Shown: positions 26,501 through 38,100, counted from the first letter of the stretch. The stretch: 64,000 nt of DNA from Symbiodinium natans (GCA_905221605.1 CAJNDS010002723.1:266001-330000); one strand, 5' to 3'. Notes: generated from the sequence alone by a model not told the origin. Program-made: numbers and translations.

Positions 26501-29065
26501 CTTTGATGATGCTGCAACAGGAATAGCGCAAAGAGCAGGTTCAGCGGGGCGGGAGCTAGAAATTGTCGGGCCTGCCGTTGCTTGACAGCATGGTGCCACT
26601 TGCTCTTACAAGGCTTGCGGGCCAGTAGCAGCCCAATAGCAAAGTGCTCCTAAACACTCTCCCAGCCTAACCTCCTCTACTTTAAACTGGATGTTACAAG
26701 TGTGAGAGTTAAGGGTTTTGTGGTCCCTGTGCCGATGCAATAACTTTAACCACTATGAAAAACACTTTAACACTCCAAGAACCATGAATACATTGAAAAG
26801 CTTGAAGACATCGAATATGTTTAACAACTTTCATGACTTTCATACCTCCTGAATTGGCGCAGGGTTGCCAATGTCTCTCCTGTAGGCGCAGCGGCCCAAT
26901 GGGTGTGTCCTTCGAGCTAAGTGCCACATTGCAACTTGTTGAGCTCTGAGGCTTCGTCTCGTGTTCTGCGTTTTGATGTTGGGGCTTGGGGCTGTGCTTT
27001 GGGACTGCGATTTGTCTGGCTTGACGTTCTGGACTCAATTCTGGTTTTGCCTAGTCATAAACCAAGTCTTCGGTGTTCGACGAGCCCTAGATCCAGCACC
27101 GCCCGTGTGAACCCATGCTGAAGAGCCATCTAGTTCGACGTTTCCTCTCAATTTCGGGTCGGGGCTTGCCTCCTGTTGCTGTCCGTGTATTGTCGGGTTT
27201 GGGCTTGGAACTTCCTTCCCCCCCGCCCCCCCCCCCAGCCGAAGTGGTGCTTTGGTGAAGCTTGGGCTGGTCGTCAAGTTCTGGGCTTACCTGCTCTTGT
27301 GACTCAGCAAGGAAGAAATAAAACCTAGGCATGCCACAGGTACAGCAATGGGGGGGAAGCCATGAAATTCAGGTCGGGTATAGAAGGGGTAGCAAACCCT
27401 GCAAACACGAAAGCTCCTGACCGGGCGACGGCTGGTTCTCGATCGTGTCGAGCGCAGCCTCCACGGAAGGAGTGCCCTTGCTTGGGTCAGAGCTTTCGAG
27501 GCATTAGGCCATCAGGTCCCTGAGTGACATAGCGGGATCTTTAGGGAATCTTGGAGCATCTTGGACGCTTGCAACCGGCGGTTTGATCCTAAGTTTTAAA
27601 CGATGTCAACATGGCAGAATGGCGACTTCCAGCACATTCACTTCAGAGCTAGGCACATTTACATTCACACCTAGGCAGGTTGGCATGCATTCTTGTTTCC
27701 TCGGCCTTGTATTGTAAACATCAAAACGCGGAACTCTTGTCAAAGCCTCCCTGACAAAGACGTCCTAGAATCCACACGCCCTCCAGTCCGAACAAAGTTA
27801 AGGCGTTGATTTTACGTGCCATGGCTTCAGGTTTCAAGGCAGAGGAGCTGAGCGTCCAAAGCCGGCAAAAGGACATTCCAAATAGAACAAGCCTTCTCCA
27901 AGCACCACAGCTTTAGGTGGCTCACGGCCGGCCCTCCCATGTCTTGCCCATATACTGCCGGTTGAAAGCTGGACTTGCTGCTTGCTGCTGAAGATCTGGG
28001 AGGGAATGAGTGGAAGCCTAAACTACCAATTCTCAAAACCAATGCTTTGCTAAAAACTTGTTGTTGCCGAATCAAAGCTGCAGACTGGTTCTCGGGCTAG
28101 GGGGCACCAAGTGTGCCACATGGGCACACTCAGCTCTTAATCTTCACGGGATCTCTATACGAAAGACATTCGGGCTCTGCAAGCCGAAGACACCCCCAAC
28201 CTGAAGCCTATAGGCAGGCTGCGTGTTCAGCTTTTGACTATGGGGCTAATCATTGCCTCACAGTTCTCTTGAGCCGTTCCAGCGCAGCATAGCCGCTTAT
28301 CGCCAAGCCCCCCCAATTCAAAAAAGGCTCAGGATTCCTGCGTTCCCTCAGTGACTGTCCCCAAGCCCGACAAAACTTCCCACAAACATCACATTATCCC
28401 GACTGATGTGATTGCCGTTTCAGTCATGGTGCAACTTCTTAAAGCATGTCAATGAAATCAAACCTAAAAACGCGCAGTTGTGGCCTGCAGCGGGCTTGAT
28501 GCTTGAGCTCTCCCAAGTTCGGTTCTGAATTTGATGGAGTTCGAGAGATGGTACCGTCAAAACAAGGGAAAGTTGGGGAATCTGCTGTATCAAGGGCATA
28601 CGCAGGCAGACGAACTCGCCTGCTTTACGAAAGGGTTCGTGCGAAGCTAAAAAGTTCAGGCTCCATCCCTTTGGGCGGATTCGGTCAAGAGAAACTCGGA
28701 CGCAGGCATTCGTCTTGTTTCGGATGTTGCTCGGAAGTTGCGATTGCGGTGCAGGTGCCAGCGGCTGTGTGACTACATTCCTGAAGTCTTGAGCGGAAGG
28801 CCGCACTTCAACAAGCAAAATCGTTAGAAGCTCAAACATCCAAGTGCGCCACAACAAAACTATGGCTGCGGCTGCAACGCGGCCGCACCACAAAACGCCA
28901 CCAAGCCGCCCTAGCAGGTTCCCTCACAACGGAGCCCTGCCCGTTTCCAGGATCTTTCAGCTTACAACTGCGACAAAGCCTTTTGGCAACGCCGGACACG
29001 CTGGCACGCTGCCACAATCTCTATGTGTCAAAGCCTATGATCTATTCTCTGCTTTACTCTTCTCT
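23560..29065. other. intergenic, no gene recognised
   Basis: No frame with a recognisable motif. Poly-C tracts occur near 26,207 and 27,221. It forms the transition between the telomere-array zone and the retroelement zone. Confidence 0.4.
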
Positions 29066-29295
29066 AAAGGCTTCGAAGGACAATAAGAAACTAAGAGAGT
29101 GGAATCAGAATACTCTTCTTCTTCGGCTTCGAAGGACAACAAGAATCTGAGAGTGTGGAATTTGGAAGAATTCTCTCTCCTCTTCTTCTACAGGGCTTCG
29201 AAAAACAACAAGAAACGAAGGGGGTGGAATTTAGAATACTTCTCTACTCTTCTCTTCTTCTCCGGCTTCGAAGGACAATAAGAATACTTCTCGAA
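29066..29295 (+). repeat. degenerate tandem repeat, ~70-bp unit
   Basis: At least four units built as GCTTCGAAGGACAA, then an AAGAAACTAAGAGAGTGGAAT-like purine stretch, then a CTTCTTCT-rich stretch. The array ends just before an LTR fragment. A related, more diverged purine/CTT repeat occurs at 31,200-31,410, again shortly before an LTR. Confidence 0.75.
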
Positions 29296-29315
29296 GGGGG
29301 CTTCAGGCCCCTTCT

Positions 29316-29560
29316 TGTGAAGAACGCAGAGCACTTTCGTTTTCACTCCACGCTTGAGCCAAAACACACAAGGTGTTCGGCAAGTCTCTCGCAGAGTCAG
29401 CGCAGCTTCACTTTCGTGAATTCCATCTCAACTTTGTTAAACAAAGGAGGAACACATGCAAACGTCCTAATGCTTCTCAGGACTTCTGTGCTTCAGCAAA
29501 ACAAACACAACCACTCGAGTGCACGCCACTCTGCTCGAACCTTCACGAGCGAAGCGACGC
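29316..29560 (-). mobile_element. truncated LTR related to element B
   Basis: About 225 bp closely match the U5-side part of the element B LTRs (31936 and 44100), beginning with the same TGTGAARAACGCAGAGC end. The match is lost after about 29,545, so the copy lacks most of the LTR. It carries the same CTTGAGCCAAAA word at 29353-29364, the reverse complement of the spliced-leader 3' end. It is more diverged than the two element B LTRs are from each other, so it is older or belongs to a sister subfamily. Confidence 0.8.
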
Positions 29561-30229
29561 GAGAATGCGCGGTCCGCAGGCCAGTACCTCAGCCACCATC
29601 GGCTTTTTCAGCATCTTGGATGCCCAAGATGAGATCAGGCAGCCCGGATTGAACGTATTCACTGGTCTCTCAGCTTCACTACATAGGCATCGTGCTCTCC
29701 ACACTGGCTTTGAAGATCCATCCCGTGGAGTCCCATTCATTTGAACTCCGAGGTGAAGTCGTTGTTGTGAGCTACCTTCGAGCCAGTCGATTGCTCCAGG
29801 TCGTCTGCCTTCAGTGAAACTAATCTACCCTTGTGCATGGTTTCACCAGCCTTCCCCTCGGAAATGCGTTTCTGCACTCTCATCCTCGCTCTTTGGAATG
29901 ATCTTTTGCAGGCCTGCGTTCCTACAAAGCTGACAGGCCAATCACAATGCCGTGTCTGTGGTGGCGCCGCTCTGTCAGTCTCGATGGCGTGGAGGGGTCC
30001 TAACATTGGCACTGGCCCCCCCCTGAACCACTCTAACCGGTTCTAGCACCACATCGTTGTGCGCCGTGAACACGCTGGCGCTCCAGCAGGTGAAGGTGGC
30101 CCATCTTGCTTTGGGAAGATGCTCTGCTGCCCGTGGATGTGCCTGTTCCAGCACTTCGAAAAAGCCTTGGGGATACAAAGAGTGTCGCGTCATAACTCCG
30201 ACGGAGGCCTACGCCCAATCTCTGCAGGA
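29561..30229. other. no gene recognised
   Basis: Sequence between the LTR fragment and the CCCTTTAAG array; no motif recognised. Confidence 0.4.
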
Positions 30230-30530
30230 GAACAACAACACAAGCCAAAGAAAGCAGGAGAATGCCCCTTAAGCCCCCCTTTAAGCCCCCCTTTAAGCCC
30301 CGCTGAAGCCCCCTTCAAAGGGTCCCTGCAAAGGGGGTCCCTTGGGGGGGGGGGGGTTGCAAAGGGTCAAAGCCCTTAAGCCCCCCGTTAAGCCCAGCCC
30401 CCCCCTCAAGCTCCCCCTTAAGCTCCCCCTTAACCCCCCCCTTAAACCCCCCTTTAAGCCTCCCTTAAGCCTCCCCCTTAAGCCTCCCCTTAAAGCTCCC
30501 TTTAAGCCTCTTGAAGCCTCTCCTCTAAGC
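30230..30530. repeat. CCCTTTAAG low-complexity array
   Basis: Irregular repetition of AAGCCCCCCTTT and AAGCTCCCCCTT words with a G-run at about 30344-30356. A second array of the same type is at about 31,430-31,760. Confidence 0.85.
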
Positions 30531-30540
30531 TTCCCCCTCT

Positions 30541-30900
30541 GTGGAGGTTTAGGCAGCAGTTTAAAACGCCTAACACTTGCTGGGCCTTTGGACAGCAATT
30601 TAAGAAGCGTAAACTTCTGCGGAGGTTTAGGCAGCAGTAAAAGTGCTTGCTGGGCCTTTTTTAGAGGGTTTGTTGACAAGCAGTTTAAAAAGCGTAATAC
30701 TTGCTAGGCCTTTTATGAAGGGTTTGGGCAGCATTTTGAAAGGCGCAACACTTGCTGGGCCTTCTGTGGCAGTTTAAGGGCCAAATGCTTGCTGGGCCTT
30801 TTGTGGAGGGTTCGAGTAGCTGTTTAACGTCTAAGAGGCTACTACCTGCTGGATCTTTGGTGGAGAAATTTCGGCAGCAGTTTAAAAGGCCTAATGCATC
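30541..30900. repeat. minisatellite, ~55-60-bp unit
   Basis: About six imperfect copies of a unit with the order GGCAGCAGTTTAAAAG, then AACACTTGCTGGGCCTTT, then TGTGGAGGGTTT. The conserved core CTTGCTGGGCCTTT recurs at about 30575, 30645, 30748 and 30790. Confidence 0.85.
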
Positions 30901-30955
30901 GTGTTTGCAAATTGGAGGGAGGCCTGCGTTCCTCCAACCCTTTACTTGTTTAAGC

Positions 30956-31190
30956 CAGGCAAAATTACGTGGAAGCATACAATCATGTCCAAAACAAAAC
31001 AAAACATGGGGTTCTTGGCTTAGTTCCGCGCCACGTCACTGCTATAAAATGAGAGAACTGCGCCCGCCCAACTCTCCGCTTTTTTCTGCCGGGCAAGCTT
31101 TGCGTGGAAGCATATAAATCATCTTTAAAAAAAAAACATGGGCTTTTTGGCTTAGCCCGCGCCACGTCACTGCTATAAACTCTCTGCTTC
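30956..31190. repeat. tandem duplication, ~131-135-bp period
   Basis: Two copies share CGTGGAAGCATA (30968, 31103), an A-rich run followed by ACATGGG, and CCACGTCACTGCTATAAA (31031, 31162). TATAAA occurs in both copies, but I see no gene following. Confidence 0.8.
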
Positions 31191-31429
31191 TTAAAACTTA
31201 AGTAATAAACAGAAAAAAAAAGAAACGAGCGGGGTGGAATTGCCCTAAGCTTCCCTTTTAAAAAAAGTCTTAATTCTCTGGTTTTGAAGAATAAAACCAA
31301 AAAAAAACAAAACAAGATTTGAGAGAAAGTGGAATTTAGAATACTTCTTGTTTCAAAGAACAAAATCCAAAAAACAAAACAAGATTTAAGGAGGTGGAAT
31401 TTCTTCAAGCTGAAGTTATGTTGAGAGTC

Positions 31430-31760
31430 GCCCTTAAGCTCCCTTTTTTCAGCCCCTTTAAGCCCTTTTCCAAAGTCTTCTTGCGCCCCCCTTCAGCCCC
31501 CCTCTCTGACTTTAAGCCCCCTTCAAAGCTTTCTTAAAGTCCCTTTTTAAACTTTCCTTTAAGCTCCTTTATCTTTCTTAAAGCCCCCTTGACCCCCTTA
31601 AGTCCGCCTTAAAGCCCCTTTTAAAGCCCCCTTTAAGCCCTCTTCAAGCCCCCCCTTAAGTTCCCCTTAAGCTCCCCTTTAAGCCCCCCCCAAGGCCCCC
31701 TTAAGACCTTCCTTCAAGTCCCCTTTAAGCTTCCTTTAAAGCCTTAAACCTCGAAACTGC
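31430..31760. repeat. CCCTTTAAG low-complexity array, second copy
   Basis: Same word composition as the array at 30230-30530, here directly upstream of the element B 3' LTR region. Confidence 0.85.
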
Positions 31761-31935
31761 CGTCTTTCGGGCTTTTGCCTTATACTTTGCAATCCACATT
31801 TGGTTTGACGGCAGAGCACTTAACTTCTCTTGAAACTTGTGTTTAAGGGTCTCGATCTTCTCTTAAAAGTGTTTCTCTTAAATGTTGTCCACAATTTCGC
31901 TTTTCCGCTTTGAAACCTTGAAACTGCGGTCTTTG

Positions 31936-32484
31936 TGTGAAAAACGCAGAGCTCTTTTTCACTCCACGCTTGAGCCAAAACACCAGAGGTGTTCGGCAAG
32001 TCTCTCGCAGAGTCAGCGCAGCTTCACTTTCGTGAATTCCATCTCAACTTTGTTAAACAAAGGAGGAACACAAGCAAACGTCCTAATGCTTCTCAGGACT
32101 TCCGTGCTTCAGCAAAACAAGCATACAAGTGCACAGCCACTCTGCTCGAACCTCAGTACGACGACACGAGCGAAGCGAGGGTCGGCGGCCAAGGTTTGAA
32201 GAGCAAACTCAGAGCAACACGCACTTCTTCAAGGATGCTCCTAAAGCATCTCGAGTGCTTTTCTGCTCATCATGCACACTCCAAGCATCTCACGTCAAGC
32301 TCAAAGCAAGAAACACTTTCAAGCCAAGCTCCAAACATGCTATGTCCATGCCTGTTTCTGCTAACACAAAACAAACGGTTCAAGCACAGTTCTCAACTCA
32401 CGCAATGCAAACTCGTGGTTCATGTCACATGTGCAAGACATCCTGTCAACTGTAAAGGCACTCACAAGGAAGTCAAAAACTTTC
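31936..32484 (-). repeat. element B 3' LTR, main part
   Basis: Nearly identical to the 5' LTR at 44100-44650. It ends (minus sense) in TTTTTCACA, giving a TG...CA boundary. It contains CTTGAGCCAAAA (plus strand, 31969-31980), the reverse complement of the last 12 nt of the dinoflagellate spliced leader. At its other end it breaks off inside AAGTCAAAAACTTTC, where a 2.59-kb insertion begins. Confidence 0.93.
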
Positions 32485-33170
32485 TTCTCGAAGCGCGAAG
32501 CGCGGCCGCCGAAACGGCAATCCTAAGAAACCCGGGCGGCTACCTTGAGCCAGGCCTGGGGGAAAAGGGTTTTGACACCTACAGCCTACACACCCACAGT
32601 CGTTGTGACTAGGCGTGCTTGCCTACGGCACTGCTTACCCGGGCGCTTTCCAGGCCGGTGCTGAGCCCAAAATCCCACAGGAAAAATGAGGTGAGAAAAG
32701 AAAGCCTTGGTCACTACAGGCTACAGGACCTATGCCATCAAATGGAGGGACTCTGAATGGTCAACCCCCAGCGTCTTCTTCAACTTGGAACTGCACTATA
32801 CAGGGCTAGGCCTCCTGTGTTGCTGCCCCGCCCCAATGCACTTGGCAGGGAGGAGAACCCCCAAGGCCTGGGGGCGGGGGGCCTTCAGCTCACCTTCTCT
32901 GGGCTGGACGTTAACTGGCGCAGCAGGGTTTTGTCCCCTCAATTTGTAGTTAAGCGCGGGGACCACGCACTCCCCCCAATTTTAGGCGCAGGGAGCGACG
33001 CTTTCCCATCGACTATGGAGGCGCTGGGAACGACGCCCCAAAACCCTGCTGCAACGAGGTGGCCCCTGCGTTCTCGCTCTTACTAACAGGGGCCAGAGCA
33101 CCCATGCCGCAGCAGCTCTGGGCACTCGGCTACCTCTACCAACCAAAATCCACCCCATTGACGGGCAGTG

Positions 33171-33404
33171 GAGTGGCGCACTGCCCTTGCATTCTTGAAC
33201 ACAGGCAGCAGAGTGGCCATAAAGGCCCCCTGTCTGCCAAAATTACCTCCAAACGGGGAGGGAAAACCACCCCAAAGACGGGGAAAGGAGTGGAAGTACT
33301 GCCCTCGCGTGCATGCCACGGGCAGCAGAGTGGCCATCAAGGCCACATGTTGGCCAAACTTACCTCCAGCCGGGGAGGAAAAGCCAGCGTCCAGGCCCTG
33401 CAAT
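33171..33404. repeat. tandem duplication, ~117-bp period
   Basis: Two copies share GGCAGCAGAGTGGCCAT (33204 and 33321) followed by similar text with CAAACTTACCTCC/CAAAATTACCTCC and a CGGGGAGG core. Lies inside the 2.59-kb insertion. Confidence 0.8.
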
Positions 33405-33670
33405 GTACGTTCGACTCGATGGTGAAGATCTTTGGTGCGGGCGGGCCAAATTCAATGATTTTGTGCAGAAAAGGAAATTTGACCAAAAAAGCCGTGGCGA
33501 TTTCCTCTACCAGCAACGTAATGTTGCTATTTGGCCCTGCAATGCACGCTCGACTCGATGTCGAAGATCTTTGATGCTGGCGGGCCAACTTCAATGATTT
33601 TGTGCAGAAAAGGAAATTTGGCCAAAAACCTTGGCGAATTCCTACACCAGCAACATCATGTTGCTATTTG
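33395..33670. repeat. tandem duplication, 139-bp period
   Basis: Two well-conserved copies start with GCCCTGCAATG (33395 and 33534). Both contain CGACTCGATG, GAAGATCTTTG, AATGATTTTGTGCAGAAAAG and ATGTTGCTATTTG. Confidence 0.9.
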
Positions 33671-35046
33671 GGGCTCAGCGTGTCATCCTAAACCCCAAAA
33701 TAGCAGGAACGACTTGTTTGGCAGTAAAAGGACAGAAAACGGTGCCTGGACTGTAATGACTGGGTCTGCACGAAGACAGAGAAGCGCGCACTGCCTTTGC
33801 ACTGTGGCTGGGAAAGGCCCCCGGCGAAGTGGGCCGGTATACGCTCTCAAAGGTGACCTTAAACCCAACCAACCACCCTGGGCAATTGCAAGATCCAAAC
33901 CTAGGTGACTGCACGTCAAGGCCGGTGCTAAGCCCTCAAACTAAGCGCGAGGGCAAACGCACCCCTCCACACGCGCAGGTGTCGACGCTCCCCTCAACAA
34001 GCGCGGGAACCACGCCGCACCAGCCATGAAACACACCCACTGTTGGCTTGGCTTGCAGCACAGGCAGGACTCACGGTCTGGACACTCCTGGGTACCTGCA
34101 TGCCCGAAACTATAAAAACAACAAGTAAGAGGAGGATCCCACACTTGGTTCTGCCAACGCCAAGCGATAGGGAGGCAAGAGCCCGTAGCAACTCCTGCAC
34201 TTGTTCCAAAACCCTGCACAGGTGGCAGGGCTGGCCCCCCAACTCAAGGATGTAACTGCATGGCCCTTTAGTGGAGGACCTGGGCGCTGAGGAAGATCCT
34301 CCCAGAGGCTGGAGAGATGAGTGCTTCCTGCATGTCCAGAGTGCATAGCGCCTGAGTTGATGCACAAAATTTCAGTAGTTATGGTACTGGTATAGCCAGA
34401 GGTGGCAGCACACTTGTGGCCCACACATAGGTAACCTCAACAACACCCTAAACCCTCCCAAAGAAGCCAAGGGACCCCCCTAAGGAGCCTCAACCACACA
34501 GGATGGTCCCCACGCTTGCCACCAAACTTGCCAGCGCCAAGCATGCATGCAATCCTAAACCCAAGAGACAACCAAAAGTGACCATTGGCGAAGACCTTGC
34601 CCCCATCTGCTCTCCTGCCAGTGGGCGGCATGATCTCAGGAATGCAGCGGCATGCATGACTGCAAGCAGTGCAAAGTGGCAAAGGAAAACAAAGCAAAAC
34701 TTTGGGGAAAAAGCAGTTAGTTTAGGGGCACCAAGCGCTGGTGCTTATTCAAACTCAAGCTTTCCTGGAGGTGAGCCCCCCCGAGAGATTGCCACCCGCT
34801 CCGGAACTTGCGTCCCGCCGGCTGGGACTGGCCTAGGATGCAATGCACCCTTGCAACGGAGGCGAACCCCCGACGGTGAGCAGCGGTTCCTGACTGTGGA
34901 GACAAAAGGGAGGCGAACACCCTAAGCTCAGCCATGGCACAAGTTGGTCAAGCTGGGATTGGACCAAGGGCCTGTTCCCCCACGCAGATTTGGGCCCCGA
35001 GGCTCGTTGACAGCTACCAACTCCCTACCAAAGGCACCCCACCGGG

Positions 35047-35068
35047 GTTGAGCCGAAAGCTTGAGCCA
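35047..35068 (-). other. tandem spliced-leader-like relics at insertion 5' end
   Basis: On the minus strand the insertion begins with GACTGGCTCAAG followed at once by CTTTCGGCTCAAC. Both resemble the last 12 nt of the dinoflagellate spliced leader (TTTTGGCTCAAG): the first has nine exact terminal bases, the second differs at three positions. Tandem truncated leaders are the known mark of repeatedly trans-spliced and retrocopied mRNAs in dinoflagellates. The words are short, so this is suggestive, not proven. Confidence 0.5.
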
Positions 35069-35072
35069 GTCA

Positions 35073-35090
35073 AAGTCAAAAACTTTCACA
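35073..35090 (-). repeat. element B 3' LTR, detached terminal piece
   Basis: Carries the LTR start TGTGAAAGTTTTTGACTT (minus strand), matching the 5' LTR start at 44650 with one C/T change. It is separated from the rest of its LTR by the 2.59-kb insertion. Confidence 0.9.
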
Positions 35091-35098
35091 CCCCCTCA
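35091..35098 (-). other. polypurine tract of element B
   Basis: Minus-strand ATGAGGGGG runs directly into the LTR start TGTGAAAG. This is the expected position for the plus-strand primer, only about 20 bp after the pol stop codon. Confidence 0.8.
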
Positions 35099-35118
35099 TG
35101 CCTGCAACAGTTGCGTCC

Positions 35119-38100
35119 TCAAGTCCTGTCTTCTTCCATAGCTCGTCTCGCACCCTTCAGCATTTCTTCTCCTAACAGCTCAGGGTACACGCCTGACGCC
35201 GGGAGCTGAAGGTGGATGTGTTGGTGGCTCTCATCACAGCGGTTCCTAGCCATACTGTTGATGAAATTCGAAGAGTTACTACAAAACCACCATCTCTTCC
35301 AGGCTCTTTCAGAACCCTTCTCGAAGCAACAGCGATCGACGACACATCCCTTCGCAAGACCAAGACGTTGACTTACAGACCTAAAGACCGTTTCATTCCA
35401 CAAATCAGATCTAGCTGGCCACTCGTGAGAAAGAAGAAGACGCGGACAGTTCGCGTACGGACGGAGAAGGTTCCAAATCCTTCGCCAAGACCTCTTGTGG
35501 ACCAAAAGAGACTCCCGCCACCTGGCGTAGGACTGTCCACCTTTTCGAAATCTCAAATGACGAAGTCCGCACCCAGCCGAACACGGCGTAGACAAGTGCA
35601 CATACACCTTCACCCCTTCCTGAAGTAACACGCTAAAGACTTCTTTGAGAAGCTGGTATCCGTTTTCACTTAACAGATCCACTTGCTTCGTCACTCCAAA
35701 ATACGCGATACAAGGATTCTTCGAGCAAGCTTTTGACAAAGAGCTTCCTTCTTCACAGCAGAGCTCAACCACAACATAAGAAGCCTGGTTCCTTGCTACC
35801 TTCTCTGCTGCGGCTCGCCAAGAAACAGGGACGTTCAGTTCGCAGACTTCATCTGCTGGTTTATTGGGCTCTTTAAACGTAACAGAAACGCTGGTTCCGG
35901 AATTTTTCTCTTTCCAATGGACTGGTTCCGGAATGAGGCCACAAGCCTCGCACAAGCTGACCAAACTGTCGTTAGTTGGGCTTTTTGTTAGAGCATCTGC
36001 CGGGTTGACAGCACCTGGTATGTGCTCAATCGTGAATCTTCCAAGCTGGACAAGTTCCTGGAGAAAAGCGGCTCTTAACTCAATATGGCGGACCTTCCTC
36101 AACAATGTCCCCATTTTGGAAATGGACACAGCGCTTTCAGAGTCCGAATACCCCTTAAGAAGGTAGTACCCCGTTTCCCGGTCCTTCGGGATGCCCTCCA
36201 AGATGGTCTCCGTCAAGAGAGCAATGTACAAACCTTCCCTGGCTATCTCAGTAAGCGCCGCAAGCTCACTCTCGGCGCTCGAAAGGGCTGTGGTGGACTG
36301 CTTCCTGCTGAACGTCTTTAAACAGCAGTTTTCCCAAGTAATCACACCACCACTAACAGAATTCAGGCTCCAGCTTGCGTCCGTAAAGCACGATACCGCT
36401 TGGGGATCCGCATCGTCTTCCAGGATCTCCCGAGTCGACGGAAACACCTGAACCTTATGCGGAAGACCTTTGACCCATTTGAGAACATCCCTCATGCATG
36501 TTTCAGCTGCCTCGTCAGGGGCCGACTGATGACGCCCCAAAAATCCGCAGCAGAACTGCAAATCTGGTCTGGAGAGGGCAGCCCATGCTAGACGCCCTAA
36601 GGTTCTACGGTACTTCTCGTGAGCAGCTGGACTGATCTTTTCGGTTTGGCCTTTCTTAATGAGGTCAGAGTAGCGCTTCTCCAATGACGGAAGCTTGGGG
36701 TTCGGTTTGGTTATCCCATACTCTTCACAGCAGGAATCCAAATACTTAGCGTCCAGTCCAAAATAGACTCGCTTCTCTCCCTTATTCCTGAAGATTCGCC
36801 GTCCTAGAAAGGATACTTCTCCCGCACAATTCTCATGAAGCTCACCAGTCAGTTTCAGCTTGTAGCGTTTCTGTAGATCTTCGAAAACCTTCTTCCCTTC
36901 GGAGGGGTCCTCAGAGTAGATTAACAAATCGTCAACATAAAAGAGGACCAGCGTCAGACCCTTGGAGGTCTTCCGGCGGTATATCGTCGGGTCCAAGCTC
37001 GGACTGAATCCGCTCTGCTCCAAGTGCGAACTCAGCTCCTTATACCAAGAAAGCGGTGCTGATCTCAGTCCGTTCATGGCTTTGTGTAATCGAAGATACA
37101 CCTTCTTGTTTCCGGCCTTTTGAGGGATTTTAGAGTCCGCAATACTCACGTTACTCGGAAGCTCTACGTACTCAGGCCTTGACACTGCTGCATGCATAAA
37201 AGCAACGCTCACGTCACAGCTCAACACTAAACCTCTTCGACAAAGCAGTGCCAACAGAAGCCGCAATCCCTCCAAACTCGTAGTCGGGCTGTAGATACCT
37301 TCAGACAAGGTCGTGCCTCCCATCGAAGCATAATCTCTTACTACCAGACGTGACCGGTACAGCCCTTTACGCTTGACCGTGTTGACCCACCGACTGGTGG
37401 TAAGTACCCGCCTGCCGCTCTCACGTGCGGACTTCCGGGCCTCATCTTCAGAGATCACCTTTCCTACTCCGAACGACTCGAGTTCCTCTAGTTCCAACTT
37501 CATTGAGGCATACAAAAGGCTCGGATCCAACTGTTCTCCGGATGTTTCAGAGACCGCATTTCGTGGTACCTGACACTTGACCCTACTTCCTCCGAATTTC
37601 AAGGTAAACGAGTCAGCCACCTCCTGTGAGGTAGCTCGAAGGTCAGGTCCTTGGTACAAAGACTCCAAGAGGTGATTCGAAAGCCAATCAATCTCCATGT
37701 CCTCCATGTTTTCCCCCTCATCAGGCAGGATCCCTGCCTCACCTTCTTCCGCCGGGGCACTTACGGGAGCATAGGTATCGTCATCAACACCTTCGGGTTC
37801 ATACAAGACAGGCCGTTCTGGGTCTTTACCATCAAGAACCAAAGACTGCGCAACAGCGAGGCCTTCGACAGTTCCCACCTCGCACGCTCCATCAACGATT
37901 CTTCCGGTCGGAAATACGTCAATCTCCGTACTACCAAAAGGGGCCGCGAAGATCCCTCCACCTCGTGCGTTCACGGGTCCTAAGTAAACAGCCTTGACTG
38001 TTTTCGCTCCCCGGTATTTAGCAAGATGCGCCTTCGACTTGCTAACTTTTGCCTGAACCACACAACCAAAGGGAAGCGTTCTAGTTCGGTGAACTATTTC

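Larger units (their letters stand above)
32485..35072. mobile_element. 2.59-kb insertion in LTR, 15-bp target duplication
   Basis: The 15-bp word AAGTCAAAAACTTTC is present once in the intact 5' LTR lineage (one base different) but twice here, at 32470-32484 and 35073-35087, exactly flanking this segment. Duplications of this length are typical of target-primed reverse transcription (LINE, SINE or retrocopy) rather than of LTR elements. I see no terminal inverted repeat and no poly-A tail at either end. Read on the minus strand, its 5' end carries two spliced-leader-like words in tandem. No frame inside it resembles a known protein; it includes two internal tandem duplications. Confidence 0.85.

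Noticed and set aside
30956-31190. Duplicated TATAAA words as possible promoters
   Set aside because: Part of a tandem duplication with no gene downstream, and dinoflagellates rarely use TATA boxes.
29066-31760. Regularly spaced repeats considered as a CRISPR-like array
   Set aside because: Repeats are degenerate, unit lengths vary, there are no unique equal-length spacers and the context is eukaryotic.
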